In this document: piece by piece, positions 45,640-57,699 of the stretch
Position numbering within the stretch: position 1 is the stretch's first letter
How the letters are laid out: the number at the start of each line of letters is the position of its first letter
Assembly (NCBI RefSeq): GCF_032854445.1
Contig: NC_088296.1
Location: 25,305,897 to 25,369,896, forward strand
DNA: 64,000 nt
Reading direction: 5' to 3'
From: Liolophura sinensis
Taxonomy: Eukaryota; Mollusca; Polyplacophora; Chitonida; Chitonidae
Notes under the pieces: generated by a model
The model's input: only the letters and a program-made list of their open reading frames with translations
What the model was told of the DNA's origin: nothing
The model's database searches: none
Made by a program: the position numbers and the translations under genes

Positions 45640-45870
45640 TTTTTTTTATTTATTTGATCGAAGTTTGTTCCAAGAATATTTCTTTTATACGACAGGGGCC
45701 AGTACCATGATGGGAGAATACTAGACAGAGCCCAGCAGAAACCCAAGGCCATCTGCAGGTTGCTGACAGACCTTTCCACATATGGCTTGAACTCATAGCA
45801 TCTGCACTGGTGAGAGGCTCCTGGGTCATTGCGCCTCTCTAGCGTGCTGTTAACAACTTTGACTACCCCC
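45640..45870 (-). mobile_element. SINE (family 1), diverged, near full length
   Basis: Tail tttttttatttatttgatcg, core gaatatttcttttatacgac, agcccagcagaaacccaagg, and head-side ggctcctgggtcattgcgcc, ctagcgtgctgttaac. Confidence 0.85.
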
Positions 45871-46099
45871 AAGAAAGAAATGATCAGGGGTATGATATAA
45901 TGGTACAGATAAAAGACTTAAATTTGTATTAAGTACAAAACCTATGAGTTTCAGAAACTTCCCTTCCCTAGTGTAGGATTTCATTACATATAAAGGTAGA
46001 AACAGAATGTACAGATGCATGTCACTCTCTCCCATCATTTTGAAGAAAAAGCCCACAAACCAGAACAAGTAAGACCTAAACGTATGACAAGTGTGACAC

Positions 46100-46770
46100 A
46101 TTGCTATACATCAGCTATAAAGCTATACAGATTGCATATAAGGAATGATGAAACATCGCTATACATCAGCTATAAAGCTTTATAGATGACATATAAGGAA
46201 TGATGACACATCTCTATACATCAGCTATAAAGCTTTACAGATTGCATATAAGGAATGATGACACATCTCTATACATCAGCTATAAAGCTTTACAGATTGC
46301 ATATAAGGAATGATGAAACATCTCTATACATCAGCTATAAAGCTTTACAGATTGCATATAAGGAATGATGAAACATCGCTATACATCAGCTATAAAGCTA
46401 TACAGATGGCATATAAGGAATGATGAAACATCAGCTATAAAGCTATACAGATGGCCTATAAGGAATGAAGACACATCCTATACATCAGCTATAAAGCTTT
46501 ACAGATTGCATATAAGGAATGATGAAACATCTCTATACATCAGCTATAAAGCTTTACAGATGGCCTATAAGGAATGATGAAACATCTCTATACATCAGCT
46601 ATAAAGCTTTACAGATGGCATATAAGGAATGATGACACCTCACTGACATTTACAGTTTGCATATAAGGAATGGTGACACATCACTGACATTTACAGTTTG
46701 CATATAAAGAATGATGACACATCACTGACATCATCAGCTAAGCTTTACAGTTGGCATATAAGGAATGTTG
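46100..46770 (-). repeat. right-arm array of inverted duplication (~54-bp units)
   Basis: About 12 units of catcagctataaagctttac, agattgcatataaggaatga, tgacacatctctata. This is the reverse complement of the ttatagctgatgtatagaga-type units of the left-arm array. Confidence 0.95.
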
Positions 46771-46859
46771 ACGATAACGGATGACTCATACAGTGTTAAC
46801 ATACATACCTACAACTACTCAAGATGTACACATTCTTGAGTACGGCGTAAAACACCAAT

Positions 46860-46896
<37 letters not shown>

Positions 46897-47392
46897 AGAT
46901 GTACACAGAAACTTTCCTTCCTTACTGTAGGCGTTATTTACATGCTGTATACCATAGAAATAAAATGTACTCTCGCATCATTTTGGAAAAACGGTACATG
47001 TACTCATGTGACCTAAACAGCTATACATGATGTACATGGACATGTGATTACGCACCTTCCTCTTCTAACGTAATGTTCTCGCCATGATAAGGCTGAAAAC
47101 ATTGCTGACACGGCATTAATTAAGCCATAATCATTCATTCATTCATTCATTCTAACGTAATGTGCGCCGTAATTATTAAACAGCGATCGAAATCAAAATC
47201 ATCGAATATGATAACCTAAATGATTTTCCTGATTCTGAGAGTTCTTTTGATTTTAGAAAGGTGTTTTGATGTTTACTTGGAACATGGGATGATATTCTAC
47301 TGGAAATTGTAATAGTTTCAACACCGAAAATAAGATTTTTTGACCAATATTTATTTGCCTCTGAAAATGCACTTTGCTGGGGCGCAATTTTA
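46766..47392 (-). repeat. right arm of large inverted duplication (unique part)
   Basis: Reverse complement of 36160-36716. It differs by a retroposed SINE fragment plus target-site duplication (75 bp extra) and by scattered substitutions. The arms are separated by ~7 kb of unrelated arrays and SINEs. Confidence 0.93.
46833..46893 (+). mobile_element. 5'-truncated SINE (family 1) with 33-bp poly-A and 14-bp TSD
   Basis: The insert consists of only the last 28 bp of the SINE (ttcttgagtacggcgtaaaa, caccaatc) plus 33 A's. It is flanked by tcaagatgtacaca at 46819-46832 and 46894-46907. The left arm of the inverted duplication keeps the empty site as a single copy (tgtacaccttga on plus). This is a textbook target-primed insertion. 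Confidence 0.95.
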
Positions 47393-47394
47393 GA

Positions 47395-47582
47395 TCAGGG
47401 TATGTTTGATTCTTACTCCAGTATTTTACAAGTGCCCTATAACCTACATATACATGATTAAAGTTTACACATGATGACAATAAAAAAACAGTTTGTAACA
47501 CAGGGATTTGTGGGAAGTGGATACTGTGATGGGGATAGAACTATTTGCTTTATATCACACATACAGTATGATGACCAAAGAA
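47395..47582. other. unique sequence before 42-bp array
   Basis: An open frame begins at 47471 and continues through the array; its unique N-terminal ~40 residues show no domain. Confidence 0.4.
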
Positions 47583-47583
47583 T

Positions 47584-48934
47584 GGAACCTAGCTGTCATG
47601 ACACAGGTTTCCTGACACCTGAGCTTCAACCTAGCTGTCATGACACAGGTTTCCTGACACCTGAGCTTCAACCTAGCTGTCATGACACGGGTTTTCTGGC
47701 ACCTGAGCTTCAACCTAGCTGTCATGACACAGGTTTTCTGACACCTGAGCTTCAACCTAGCTGTCATGACACAGGTTTTCTGACACCTGAGCTTCAACCT
47801 AGCTGTCATGACACAGGTTTTCTGATACCTGAGCTTCAACCTAGCTGTCATGACACAGGTTTTCTGACACCTGAGCTTCAGCCTAGCCGTCATGACACAG
47901 GTTTTCTGATACCTGAGCTTCAGCCTAGCCGTCATGACACAGGTTTTCTGACACCTGAGCTTCAGCCTAGCCGTCATGACACAGGTTTTCTGACACCTGA
48001 GCTTCAACCTAGCTGTCATGACACAGGTTTTCTGACACCTGAGCTTCAACCTAGCCGTCATGACACGGGTTTTCTGACACCTGAGCTTCAACCTAGCTGT
48101 CATGACACAGGTTTTCTGACACCTGAGCTTCAACCTAGCTGTCATGACACGGGTTTTCTGACACCTGAGCTTCAACCTAGCTGTCATGACACAGGTTTTC
48201 TGACACATGAGCTTCAACCTAGCTGTCATGACACAGGTTTTCTGACACCTGAGCTTCAACCTAGCCGTCATGACACAGGTTTTCTGACACCTGAGCTTCA
48301 ACCTAGCTGTCATGACACGGGTTTTCTGACACCTGAGCTTCAACCTAGCTGTCATGACACAGGTTTTCTGACACCTGAGCTTCAACCTAGCTGTCATGAC
48401 ACAGGTTTTCTGACACCTGAGCTTCAACCTAGCTGTCATGACACAGGTTTCCTGACACCTGAGCTTCAACCTAGCTGTCATGACACAGGTTTTCTGACAC
48501 CTGAGCTTCAACCTAGCCGTCATGACACAGGTTTTCTGACACCTGAGCTTCAACCTAGCTGTCATGACACAGGTTTTCTGACACCTGAGCTTCAACCTAG
48601 CTGTCATGACACGGGTTTTCTGACACCTGAGCTTCAACCTAGCTGTCATGACACAGGTTTTCTGACACCTGAGCTTCAACCTAGCTGTCATGACACAGGT
48701 TTTCTGACACCTGAGCTTCAACCTAGCTGTCATGACACAGGTTTCCTGACACCTGAGCTCCAACCTAGCTGTCATGACACAGGTTTTCTGACACCTGAGC
48801 TTCAACCTAGCTGTCATGACACGGGTTTTCTGACACCTGAGCTTCAACCTAGCTGTCATGACACAGGTTTTCTGACACCTGAGCTTCAACCTAGCTGTCA
48901 TGACACGGGTTTTCTGACACCTGAGCTTCAACCC
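47584..48934. repeat. 42-bp array, 32 copies, open on both strands
   Basis: Unit agctgtcatgacacaggttt, tctgacacctgagcttcaac, ct. The 14-codon unit lacks stops, giving a 503-aa plus frame (PSCHDTGFLTPELQ repeats) and a 458-aa minus frame. Length is kept at exactly 42 bp in all copies. Most sequence variants are a few third-position-like changes (tgt/cgt, cag/cgg, ttt/ttc). Probably non-coding, but see findings. Confidence 0.97.
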
Positions 48935-48935
48935 G

Positions 48936-50055
48936 CTTTAAATTATGACCAAAATATTAATTTGAAATCAATGGTTACCTGATTTACATCTTCATTTGAT
49001 TGTCTTTCCTTTTTTAATCTTCATAATCAGGACTATTAAAAATGGCATTTTGTATAATAAAATGAATGCCATCAAGCTGACGGACTACAAAGGTAAATGT
49101 GATTAATGCTATCTGTAATTAAATGAGTGAAGCATGTCTGCTCTTGGGGCCATTTAAATTCTGATAAAACTATATCCACAAAAAGGTCCATAATGGTCAA
49201 ATGCCCCTGGGGCATCATTAATAATAACAATCAGGTTTTCCAATTGTTGGCTCTTTTATCATCACTCCATGGAACCGTGAGTCCCGGATGAGAGTCTTTG
49301 CTAATATGCTCAAAATTACCTGCTACTGCCTTGACATATTTGACAAGAGCAGGTAACAGAATGAGGTTTTTAATGGAGAACACTCTGATGTTGAATTGGA
49401 GCCATCCTTTTTCCAATAACATTTTGTCACTTCTAACACCAGAGCAATTTCAGATCAAGGAACGTACACAGCATTAAAAATGACCTAAAATTTTGCACCC
49501 AAAAGAACGCAAACATTTATAGAGGAAAGAACTGTCCAAAGACATTACCTATATATATGTATAGTACTAAACTTACATTTGTTTTGGTAGATTATCAACT
49601 TATCTTCCGAACAAACTTCAAAACACAAGTCTGAGAATCATGCAAAATTTGCAACTTATTCATTAACTTATTGATCTAAAGCCCAGCTCAGCTTTGTGAA
49701 TAGTCACTATTCTTTCTCAGGGTCAAATGGCCACACTTGTTTGAAATTGAAAAAACAAGATCTTTCCGTTTTCTTTTCTGCATAGAGTTCTCTAATTCTG
49801 CATGGAAATTTGAGTTCAAATTTGATAAATCGGACAATCAGATTTTAACCGATATCTTTCCCGTAACAAATATTTCAACCTATTTTCCTTTAAATTTAAC
49901 AAACAAAAGTCTATAACTGCACAGTCATACATACAATCCCTGTATTTACAACATCATCAATATTTCAGCGTGAAACAAGATGAGTAATATGTGTAAGTGG
50001 CCTTTCCAATCATCGCATTCCCTCCTCTGTTTGTATTGAGCCCCATTCTGAGCCT
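48936..50055. other. non-coding sequence
   Basis: Contains tgacctaaaattttgcac at 49481, resembling the outer edge of the inverted-duplication arm (36162), possibly a third, decayed copy of that edge. Confidence 0.4.
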
Positions 50056-50252
50056 GCTGCAGCCTTCCAACAACACAAACGGTTAAAACCTGCAGCCTTC
50101 CAACAACACAAACGGTTAAAACCTGCAGCCTTCCAACAACACAAACGGCTAAAACCTGCAGCCTTCCAACAACACAAACGGCTAAAACCTGCAGCCTTCC
50201 AACAACACAAACGGTTAAAACCTGCAGCCTTCCAACAACATGAATGGTTAAA
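50056..50252. repeat. 33-bp array, 6 copies
   Basis: Unit gcagccttccaacaacacaa plus acggttaaaacct; in-frame on the minus strand by chance. Confidence 0.95.
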
Positions 50253-50458
50253 ACCCTATAAATACACTGTACATATAACACTCTCTCACATCTAGGCATG
50301 CTGATAAGCATTTACAAAATGGCACCATCTGTGGCAGCAAACTGACAAACGTAAAACAAAGCCCACTATATACATTTTACTAGATTACAATCTGACATTT
50401 ACCTCGGACAGGCCTGGAAAGCTTTTAGGTATGCCAGAAAGAATTCAGTCACCACATG

Positions 50459-50480
50459 GGGGGAGGGGGGGGAGGGGGGG
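50459..50480 (+). other. G-tract with quadruplex potential
   Basis: Three long G runs separated by single A's (ggggg-a-ggggggggg-a-ggggggg); can form intramolecular G-quadruplexes in principle. Confidence 0.6.
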
Positions 50481-50484
50481 ATGT

Positions 50485-50862
50485 ACAATAATGTGATTTT
50501 CTCCTCTGACGCCTTAAAGCAACATTCTAAGGGAAGATTGACCTATTATTGCGCACGAAGTGTGATCGGAATGCTAAGATCCACCGGGCTGTGTAATACC
50601 AAGTACTGGTAACACTTCCATTTCTACTGCTGGCAATGTTCATGTTCCCATACACGCATGCATTAATACACAACTGTGTAATGCTCCAAACACTGCTGTA
50701 GATAGAGATTTTATGTTTCATTTCTTATTCACCATAAATCCTGAAATAATTACACATAGATATTTTTTTCAGGGTAGCACTGGTGTTATTATAAAGCTCA
50801 TTAGAGCTTGTTCTATCCCATGGAAAGTATAATGTTTACACACTGATTAGTACACACTGTGC
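50485..50862. other. non-coding sequence
   Basis: No feature supported. Confidence 0.4.
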
Positions 50863-50863
50863 A

Positions 50864-52105
50864 AAACCATTGGTGTGTACAAGACCACTGGTGTGTACAA
50901 GACCAGTGGTGTGTACAAGACCACTGGTGTGTACAAAACCATTGGTGTGTACAAGACCATTGGTGTTTACAAGACCATTGGTGTGTACAAGATCACCGGT
51001 GTGTACAAAGACATTGGTGTGTACAAGACCACTGGTGTGTACAAGACCACTGGTGTGTACAAGAACACTGGTGTGTCCAAGAACACTGGTGTGTACAAAA
51101 CCATTGGTGTGTACAAGAACACTGGTGTGTACAAAACCATTGGTGTGCACAAAACCATTGGTGTGTACAAGAACACTGGTGTGCACAAGACCACTTGTGT
51201 GTACAAGACCACTGGTGTGTACAAGAACACTGGTGTTTACAAGAAGACTGGTGTGTACAAGAAGATTGGTGTGTACAAGAAGATAGGTGTGTACAAAACC
51301 ACTGGTGTGTACAAGACCACTGGTGTGTACAAGACCACTGGTGTGTACAAAACCATTGGTGTGTACAAGACCACTGGTGTGTACAGGAACAGTGGTGTGC
51401 ACAAAACCATTGGTGTGTACAAAACCACTGGTGTGTACAAGAACACTGCTGTACACAAGAAGACTGGTGTGTACAAAACCACTGGTGTGTACAAAACCAT
51501 TGGTGTGTACAACACCACTGGTGTGTACAACACCACTGGTGTGTACAAGACCACTGGTGTGTACAAAACCATTGGTGTGTACAAGAACACTGGTGTGTAC
51601 AAGAAAATAGGTGTGTACAAGGAGACTGCTGTGTACAAAACCATTGGTATGTACAAAACCATTGGTGTGTACAAGAACACTGGTGTGTTCAAGAAAATAG
51701 GTGTGTACAAGAAGACTGGGGTGTACAAAACCAGTGGTGTGTACAAGAACACTGGTGTATACAAGAACACTGGTGTGTACAAGAAAATAGGTGTGTACAA
51801 GAAGACTGGGGTGTACAAAACCAGTGGTGTGTACAAGAACACTGGTGTGTACAAGAACATTGGTGTGTACAAAAAGACTGGTGTGTACAAGAAGACTGGT
51901 GTGTACAAAACCATTGGTATGTACAAAACCATTGGTGTACACAAGAACATTGGCGTGTACAAAACCATTGGTGTGTACAAAACCATTGGTATGTACAAAA
52001 CCATTGTTGTGTACAAGACCACTGGTGCACACAAGAACATTGGCGTGTACACAAACATTGGTATGTACAAGAACATCCCACGATGTGTATAAGAACATTG
52101 GTGTG
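50864..52105. repeat. 18-bp array, ~69 copies, open in several frames on both strands
   Basis: Unit tggtgtgtacaagaccac with variants aagaacac, aaaaccat, aagaagac, aagaaaata. The length of six codons without stops gives frames of 420 and 405 aa (plus) and 420 and 279 aa (minus). A 105-bp composite block (gtgttcaagaaaataggtg onward, with ggggtgtacaaaaccagtg) is duplicated at about 51685 and 51775. Not considered coding. Confidence 0.96.
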
Positions 52106-52109
52106 GAGA

Positions 52110-52503
52110 AGATACAGGTGAAGAACCAGGACTGTCAGGCTAATGTTTTATTGAATCAGAAAGACTACTAAGACTGCTGGCAATGACATTAGCTTCATGA
52201 ATATGCATGCCAGTATTACAGGTTTTAGCCAATAAAATCTGGATTTGTCACCCAGCAAGAGTGGTAAATGTGAGTTGTTATATATATGCATACAGATAGA
52301 GTCAGTGAAGGAAGACACCCTGAATGCATGCACTCAGTGCGTATATGTACATGTCTATACATCAACCTGCGATGAATCCACAGATCAAGCATCTATCAGT
52401 ACAAATGTGATGTTCTCATTGTACTATCACCCTTTAACACAGGGGATTCTTACCTGCATTATAACAACATGACATTGAAACAATCCTACATGTGTGTTGA
52501 CAA
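52110..52503. other. non-coding sequence
   Basis: Nothing recognised between two arrays. Confidence 0.4.
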
Positions 52504-52504
52504 C

Positions 52505-55500
52505 AAATACTGTTAGAATCTATCTGAGCATGTAGTATTTGGATTGGCACTAGAATCTACCTGAACATGTAGTATTTGAGTTGGTACTAGAGTCTACTTG
52601 AACATGTAGTATTTGGATTGGCACTACAGTCTACCTGAACATGTTGTATTTGAGTTGGTACTAGAATCTACCTGAACATGTAGTATTTGAGTTGGTACTA
52701 GAATCTACCTGAACATGTAGTATTTGGATTGGCACTAGAATCTACCTGAACATGTAGTATTTGAGTTGGTACTAGAGTCTACTTGAACATGTAGTATTTG
52801 GATTGGCACTAGAGTCTACCTGAACATGTTGTATTTGAGTTGGTACTAGAATCTACCTGAACATGTAGTATTTGAGTTGGTACTAGAATCTACCTGAACA
52901 TGTAGTATTTGGATTGGCACTAGAATCTACCTGAACATGTAGTATTTGAGTTGGTACTAGAGTCTACTTGAACATGTAGTATTTGGATTGGCACTAGAGT
53001 CTACCTGAACATGTTGTATTTGAGTTGGTACTAGAATCTACCTGAACATGTAGTATTTGAGTTGGTACTAGAGTCTACCTGAACATGTTGTATTTGAGTT
53101 GGCACTAGAATCTACCTGAACGTGTAGTATTTGGATTGGCACTAGAATCTACCTGGACATGTAGTATTTGGGTTGGTACTAGAATCTACCTGAACATGTA
53201 GTATTTGGGTTGGCACTAGAGTCTACCTGAACATGTAGTATTTGGGTTGGTACTAGAATCTACCTGAACATGTAGTATTTGGATTGGCACTAGAGTCTAC
53301 ATGAACATGTAGTATTTGGGTTGGCACTAGAATCTACCTGGGCATGTAGTATTTGAGTTGGTACTAGAATCTACCTGAACATGTAGTATTTGGATTGGCA
53401 CTAGAGTCTACCTGAACATGTTGTATTTGAGTTGGTACTAGAATCTACCTGAACATGTAGTATTTGAGTTGGTACTAGAGTCTACTTGAACATGTAGTAT
53501 TTGGGTTGGCACTAGAATCTACCTGGACATGTAGTATTTGGGTTGGTACTAGAATCTACCTGAACATGTAGTATTTGAGTTGGTACTAGAGTCTACCTGA
53601 ACATGTAGTATTTGGGTTGGCACTAGAATCTACCTGGACATGTAGTATTTGGGTTGGTACTAGAATCTACCTGAACATGTAATATTTGGATTGGCACTAG
53701 AATCTACCTGGACATGTAGTATTTGGGTTGGTACTAGAATCTACCTGAACATGTAGTATTTGAGTTGGTACTAGAGTCTACCTGAACATGTAGTATTTGG
53801 GTTGGCACTAGAATCTACCTGGACATGTAGTATTTGGGTTGGTACTAGAATCTACCTGAACATGTAATATTTGGATTGGCACTAGAGTCTACCTGAACAT
53901 GTTGTATTTGAGTTGGTACTAGAATATACCTGAACATGTAATATATAGGTTGGCACTGGAATCTACCTGAACGTGTGGCATTTGGATTGGCACTAGAATC
54001 TACCTGAACATGTAGTATTTGGATTGGCACCAGAATCTACCTGGACATGTAGTATTTGGATTGGCACCAGAATCTACCTGGACATGTAGTATTTGAGTTG
54101 GCACTAGAATCTACCTGGACATGTAGTATTTGGGTTGGCACTAGAATCTACCTGGACATGTAGTATTTGGATTGGCACCAGAATCTACCTGGACATGTAG
54201 TATTTGGATTGGCACCAGAATCTACCTGAACGTGTAGTATTTGGGTTGGCACTAGAATCTACCTGGACATGTAGTATTTGGGTTGGCACTAGAATCTACC
54301 TGGACATGTAGTATTTGGGTTGGCACTAGAATCTACCTGAACATGTAGTATTTGGGTTGGCACTAGAATCTACCTGAACATGTAGTATTTGGGTTGGCAC
54401 TGGAATCTACCTGAACATGTAGTATTTGGGTTGGGACTAGAATCTACCTGAACGTGTGGTATTTGGATTGGCACTAAAATCTACCTGGACATGTAGTATT
54501 TGGGTTGGCACTAGAATCTACCTGGACATGTAGTATTTGGGTTGGGACTAGAATCTACCTGAACGTGTAGTATTTGGGTTGGCACTAAAATCTACCTGGA
54601 CATGTAGTATTTGGGTTGGCACTAGAATCTACCTGGACATGTAGTATTTGGGTTGGGACTAGAATCTACCTGAACGTGTAGTATTTGGGTTGGTACTAGA
54701 ATCTACCTGAACGTGTGGTATTTGGATTGGCACTAAAATCTACCTGGACATGTAGTATTTGGGTTGGCACTAGAATCTACCTGGACATGTAGTATTTGAG
54801 TTGGTACTAGAGTCTACCTGAACATGTAGTATTTGGGTTGGCACTAGAGTCTACCTGGACATGTAGTATTTGGGTTGGCACTAGAGTCTACCTGAACATG
54901 TAGTATTTGGGTTGGCACTAGAGTCTACCTGAACATGTAGTATTTGGGTTGGCACTAGAGTCTACCTGAACATGTAGTATTTGGGTTGGCACTAGAGTCT
55001 ACCTGAACATGTAGTATTTAGGTTGGCACTAAAATCTACCTGGACATGTAGTATTTGGATTGGCACTACAATCTACCTGAACATGTAGTATTTGGGTTGG
55101 TACTAGAATCTACCTGAACGTGTAGTATTTGGGTTGGCACTAGAATCTACCTGAACGTGCAGTATTTGGGTTGGTACTAGAATCTACCTGGACATGTAGT
55201 ATTTGGATTGGCACTACAATCTACCTGAACATGTAGTATTTGGGTTGGCACTAGAATCTACCTGAACGTGCAGTATTTGGGTTGGCACTGGAATCTACCT
55301 GAACGTGTGGTATTTGGGTTGGCACTAGAATCTAACTGAACGTGTAGTATTTGGGTTGGCACTAGAATCTACCTGAACGTGCAGTATTTGGGTTGGCACT
55401 AGAATCTATGTGAACATGTGGTATTTGGGTTGGCACTAGAATCTACGTGAACATGTAGTATTTGGATTGGCACTAGAATCTACCTGAACATGTAGTATTT

Positions 55501-55930
55501 GGGTTGGCACTAGAATCTACGTATCTGAACGTGCAGTATTTGGGTTGGCACTAGAATCTATGTGAACGTGCAGTATTTGGGTTGGCACTAGAATCTATGT
55601 GAACGTGTGGTATTTGGGTTGGCACTAGAATCTACGTGAACATGTAGTATTTGGGTTGGCACTAGAATCTACGTATCTGAACGTGCAGTATTTGGGTTGG
55701 CACTAGAATCTATGTGAACGTGCAGTATTTGGGTTGGCACTAGAATCTATGTGAACGTGTGGTATTTGGGTTGGTACTAGAATCTACCTGAACATGTGGT
55801 ATTTGGGTTGGCACTAGAATCTACCTGAACGTGTGGTATTTGGGTTGGCACTAGAATCTACCTGAACGTGTGGTATTTGGGTTGGCACTAGAATCTACCT
55901 GAACGTGTGGTATTTGGGTTGGCACATACA
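52505..55930. repeat. 37-bp satellite-like array, ~92 copies
   Basis: Unit ggcactagaatctacctgaa, catgtagtatttgggtt. Diagnostic sites: ggcac/ggtac, gaatct/gagtct, gaac/ggac, atgtag/gtgtgg, gggtt/gattt. Left part (to ~53.9 kb) alternates ggcac and ggtac types in a ~74-bp or longer pattern; the right part is mostly ggcac with gtg variants. On the minus strand each unit contains TTCAGGTAGATTC, a donor-like CAG|GTAGAT. Confidence 0.97.
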
Positions 55931-56968
55931 AATCGATAGTTTGTACTGGGTGTGTGTATGCGATATGATATACATACGATGAGAAACATTGTGTCGGAAA
56001 GGTCATCTGACTGGATGGCAAGCACAGTCGATAAGACTGTACTCGCCTTCCAGTTTGATCGCCTTTATGACGCGCCCGATAAATTGCTCGGGGGTTTCCA
56101 CACTTCAAACTTCTTTTTCATAATGATGATTTCTGAGAAATTTACTCAAATCTGTCAAGTTCACTCGAAGTTTCACTCACACTGCTGATGCATGAGAATT
56201 AAACAGTGGGGTTTATTTATATCACATTTAATCTTTCATCGTCTCCCGGAAAGAGTGACATCAATATTTGCTCACACAGCAGGTAAGGGCTTCGTCTTAC
56301 AAAGATTAAGTCTTTAAAAGATTAAAAGTTTAAGAGGATTAACTTGTCTGATCAAGTTACTGTATTGTATAGAATTTTTGTCACATCTTACAGGTGCAAA
56401 CAAGTTTAAATGACAACATTGTTATTTGAATGCTTGATGTTGTTTCATTACTTGGAGTTTTTGTATTGAAGTTTGATTTTCATTTATCTGTTGTCCAAAA
56501 ATTCTGTTAAGATCTGCAAAAGTTGATTCCCGCAACTTCTTACTAAATCCACGAAAGTTTATGCGCACGAATAAAAAGGCATTTACTTTATATGGATCAC
56601 AACTTCCATTCATTCAGTGAGCGATATTTCGGCAGCAGGCGCTAATGCAGTAATATTGTGCTTGATAACAGTATGATAGTATCCGTACTGAAACGTCGTT
56701 CAGGGAATACAGAACAGCTGTGATCCATATATTTGATATGTCATCCAGCACTCCTTGACAGACAACAAACCTTTCAGAACTGTTTTCAGAATGTAACGTG
56801 CACTTTTAATGAATGAGGATTAAAGATTAACATTACTAACTCACCTTATTACTGTATGTTTACACCAATTAATCTTACAACCTAGGTTAAATGATAAAGA
56901 TCTACATGTAGAAAATCTGAGTTAATTTCCTAAATCATCAAAAAAGTACAGTGTGTTAAAAGTTTTTG
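55931..56968. other. unique sequence after 37-bp array; possible exon-like block 55950-56190
   Basis: 55,980-56,110 is CpG-containing and open on both strands (plus 78 aa, minus 85 aa) but matches no family I know. A chance 'MASTV' on the plus strand is on the wrong strand to be the NAXE N-terminus. The remainder is AT-rich and featureless. Confidence 0.35.
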
Positions 56969-56969
56969 G

Positions 56970-57535
56970 CCAATAATGTCCAAATATAACAAATGACATC
57001 ACCCATTGCTGATGCATGCATGTACACACAGCCACTGATGTCGCTGTGTTATTACATGGTTAATATCACTAACAAATGACATCACCCATTGCTGGTGCAT
57101 GTGTGTACACACAGCCACTGATGTTGCTGTGATATTACATGGTTAATATCCCTAACACATGACATCACCCATTGCTGGTGCATGCATGTACACACAGCCA
57201 CTGATGTCGCTGTGTTATTACATGGTTAATATCACTAACAAATGACATCACCCATTGCTGGTGCATGTGTGTACACACAGCCACTGATGTTGCTGTGATA
57301 TTACATGGTTAATATCCCTAACACATGACATCACCCACTGCTGATATTACATCACCCATTGTTGATATTACATTACCCATTGCTGATGCAAGTATGTACA
57401 CACAGCTATAGATGTCGCTGTGTTATTACATGGTTAATATCCCTAACACATGACATCACCCATTGCTGATATTACATCACCCATTGTTGATGCAGGCGTG
57501 TACACACAGCCACAGATGACGCTGTGATATTAAAT
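56970..57535. repeat. 83-bp tandem repeat, ~6 copies with internal rearrangement
   Basis: Unit tgacatcacccattgctgat, gcatgcatgtacacacagcc, actgatgtcgctgtgttatt, acatggttaatatc. Two unit types alternate (166-bp dimer) before partial units near 57340 and 57460. Confidence 0.93.
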
Positions 57536-57699
57536 GGTTTCAGGTCATACCTGCATAATTGTCTTCCTCGACATCATACATCAGCCTGATTCAAGGTCAC
57601 ACCAGGAAATTTTATCTGTTAGAGCAGGAAATTATATGGAAACAGCCAAAGATTTTGTTGAGGATTCGGTGGTTATTGCAGTTGTTATTATCATTATCA

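Noticed and set aside
46819-46907. Assembly artefact as explanation for the poly-A run
   Set aside because: The run follows the exact 3' end of a SINE and is bracketed by a perfect 14-bp duplication with an empty site in the other arm, as expected of a real insertion.
50859-52121. 420-codon open frames on both strands with Cys/His-rich or Val/Leu/His-rich 6-residue repeats
   Set aside because: They come from an 18-bp array whose unit lacks stops; several frames on both strands are open at once and there are no flanking unique coding segments or splice context.
55952-56188. Plus-strand peptide starting near 'MASTV', reminiscent of the NAXE N-terminal region
   Set aside because: It is on the strand opposite to NAXE, does not continue into the Val-Lys-Tyr-Leu motif and has no phase-2 donor; the resemblance is five residues.
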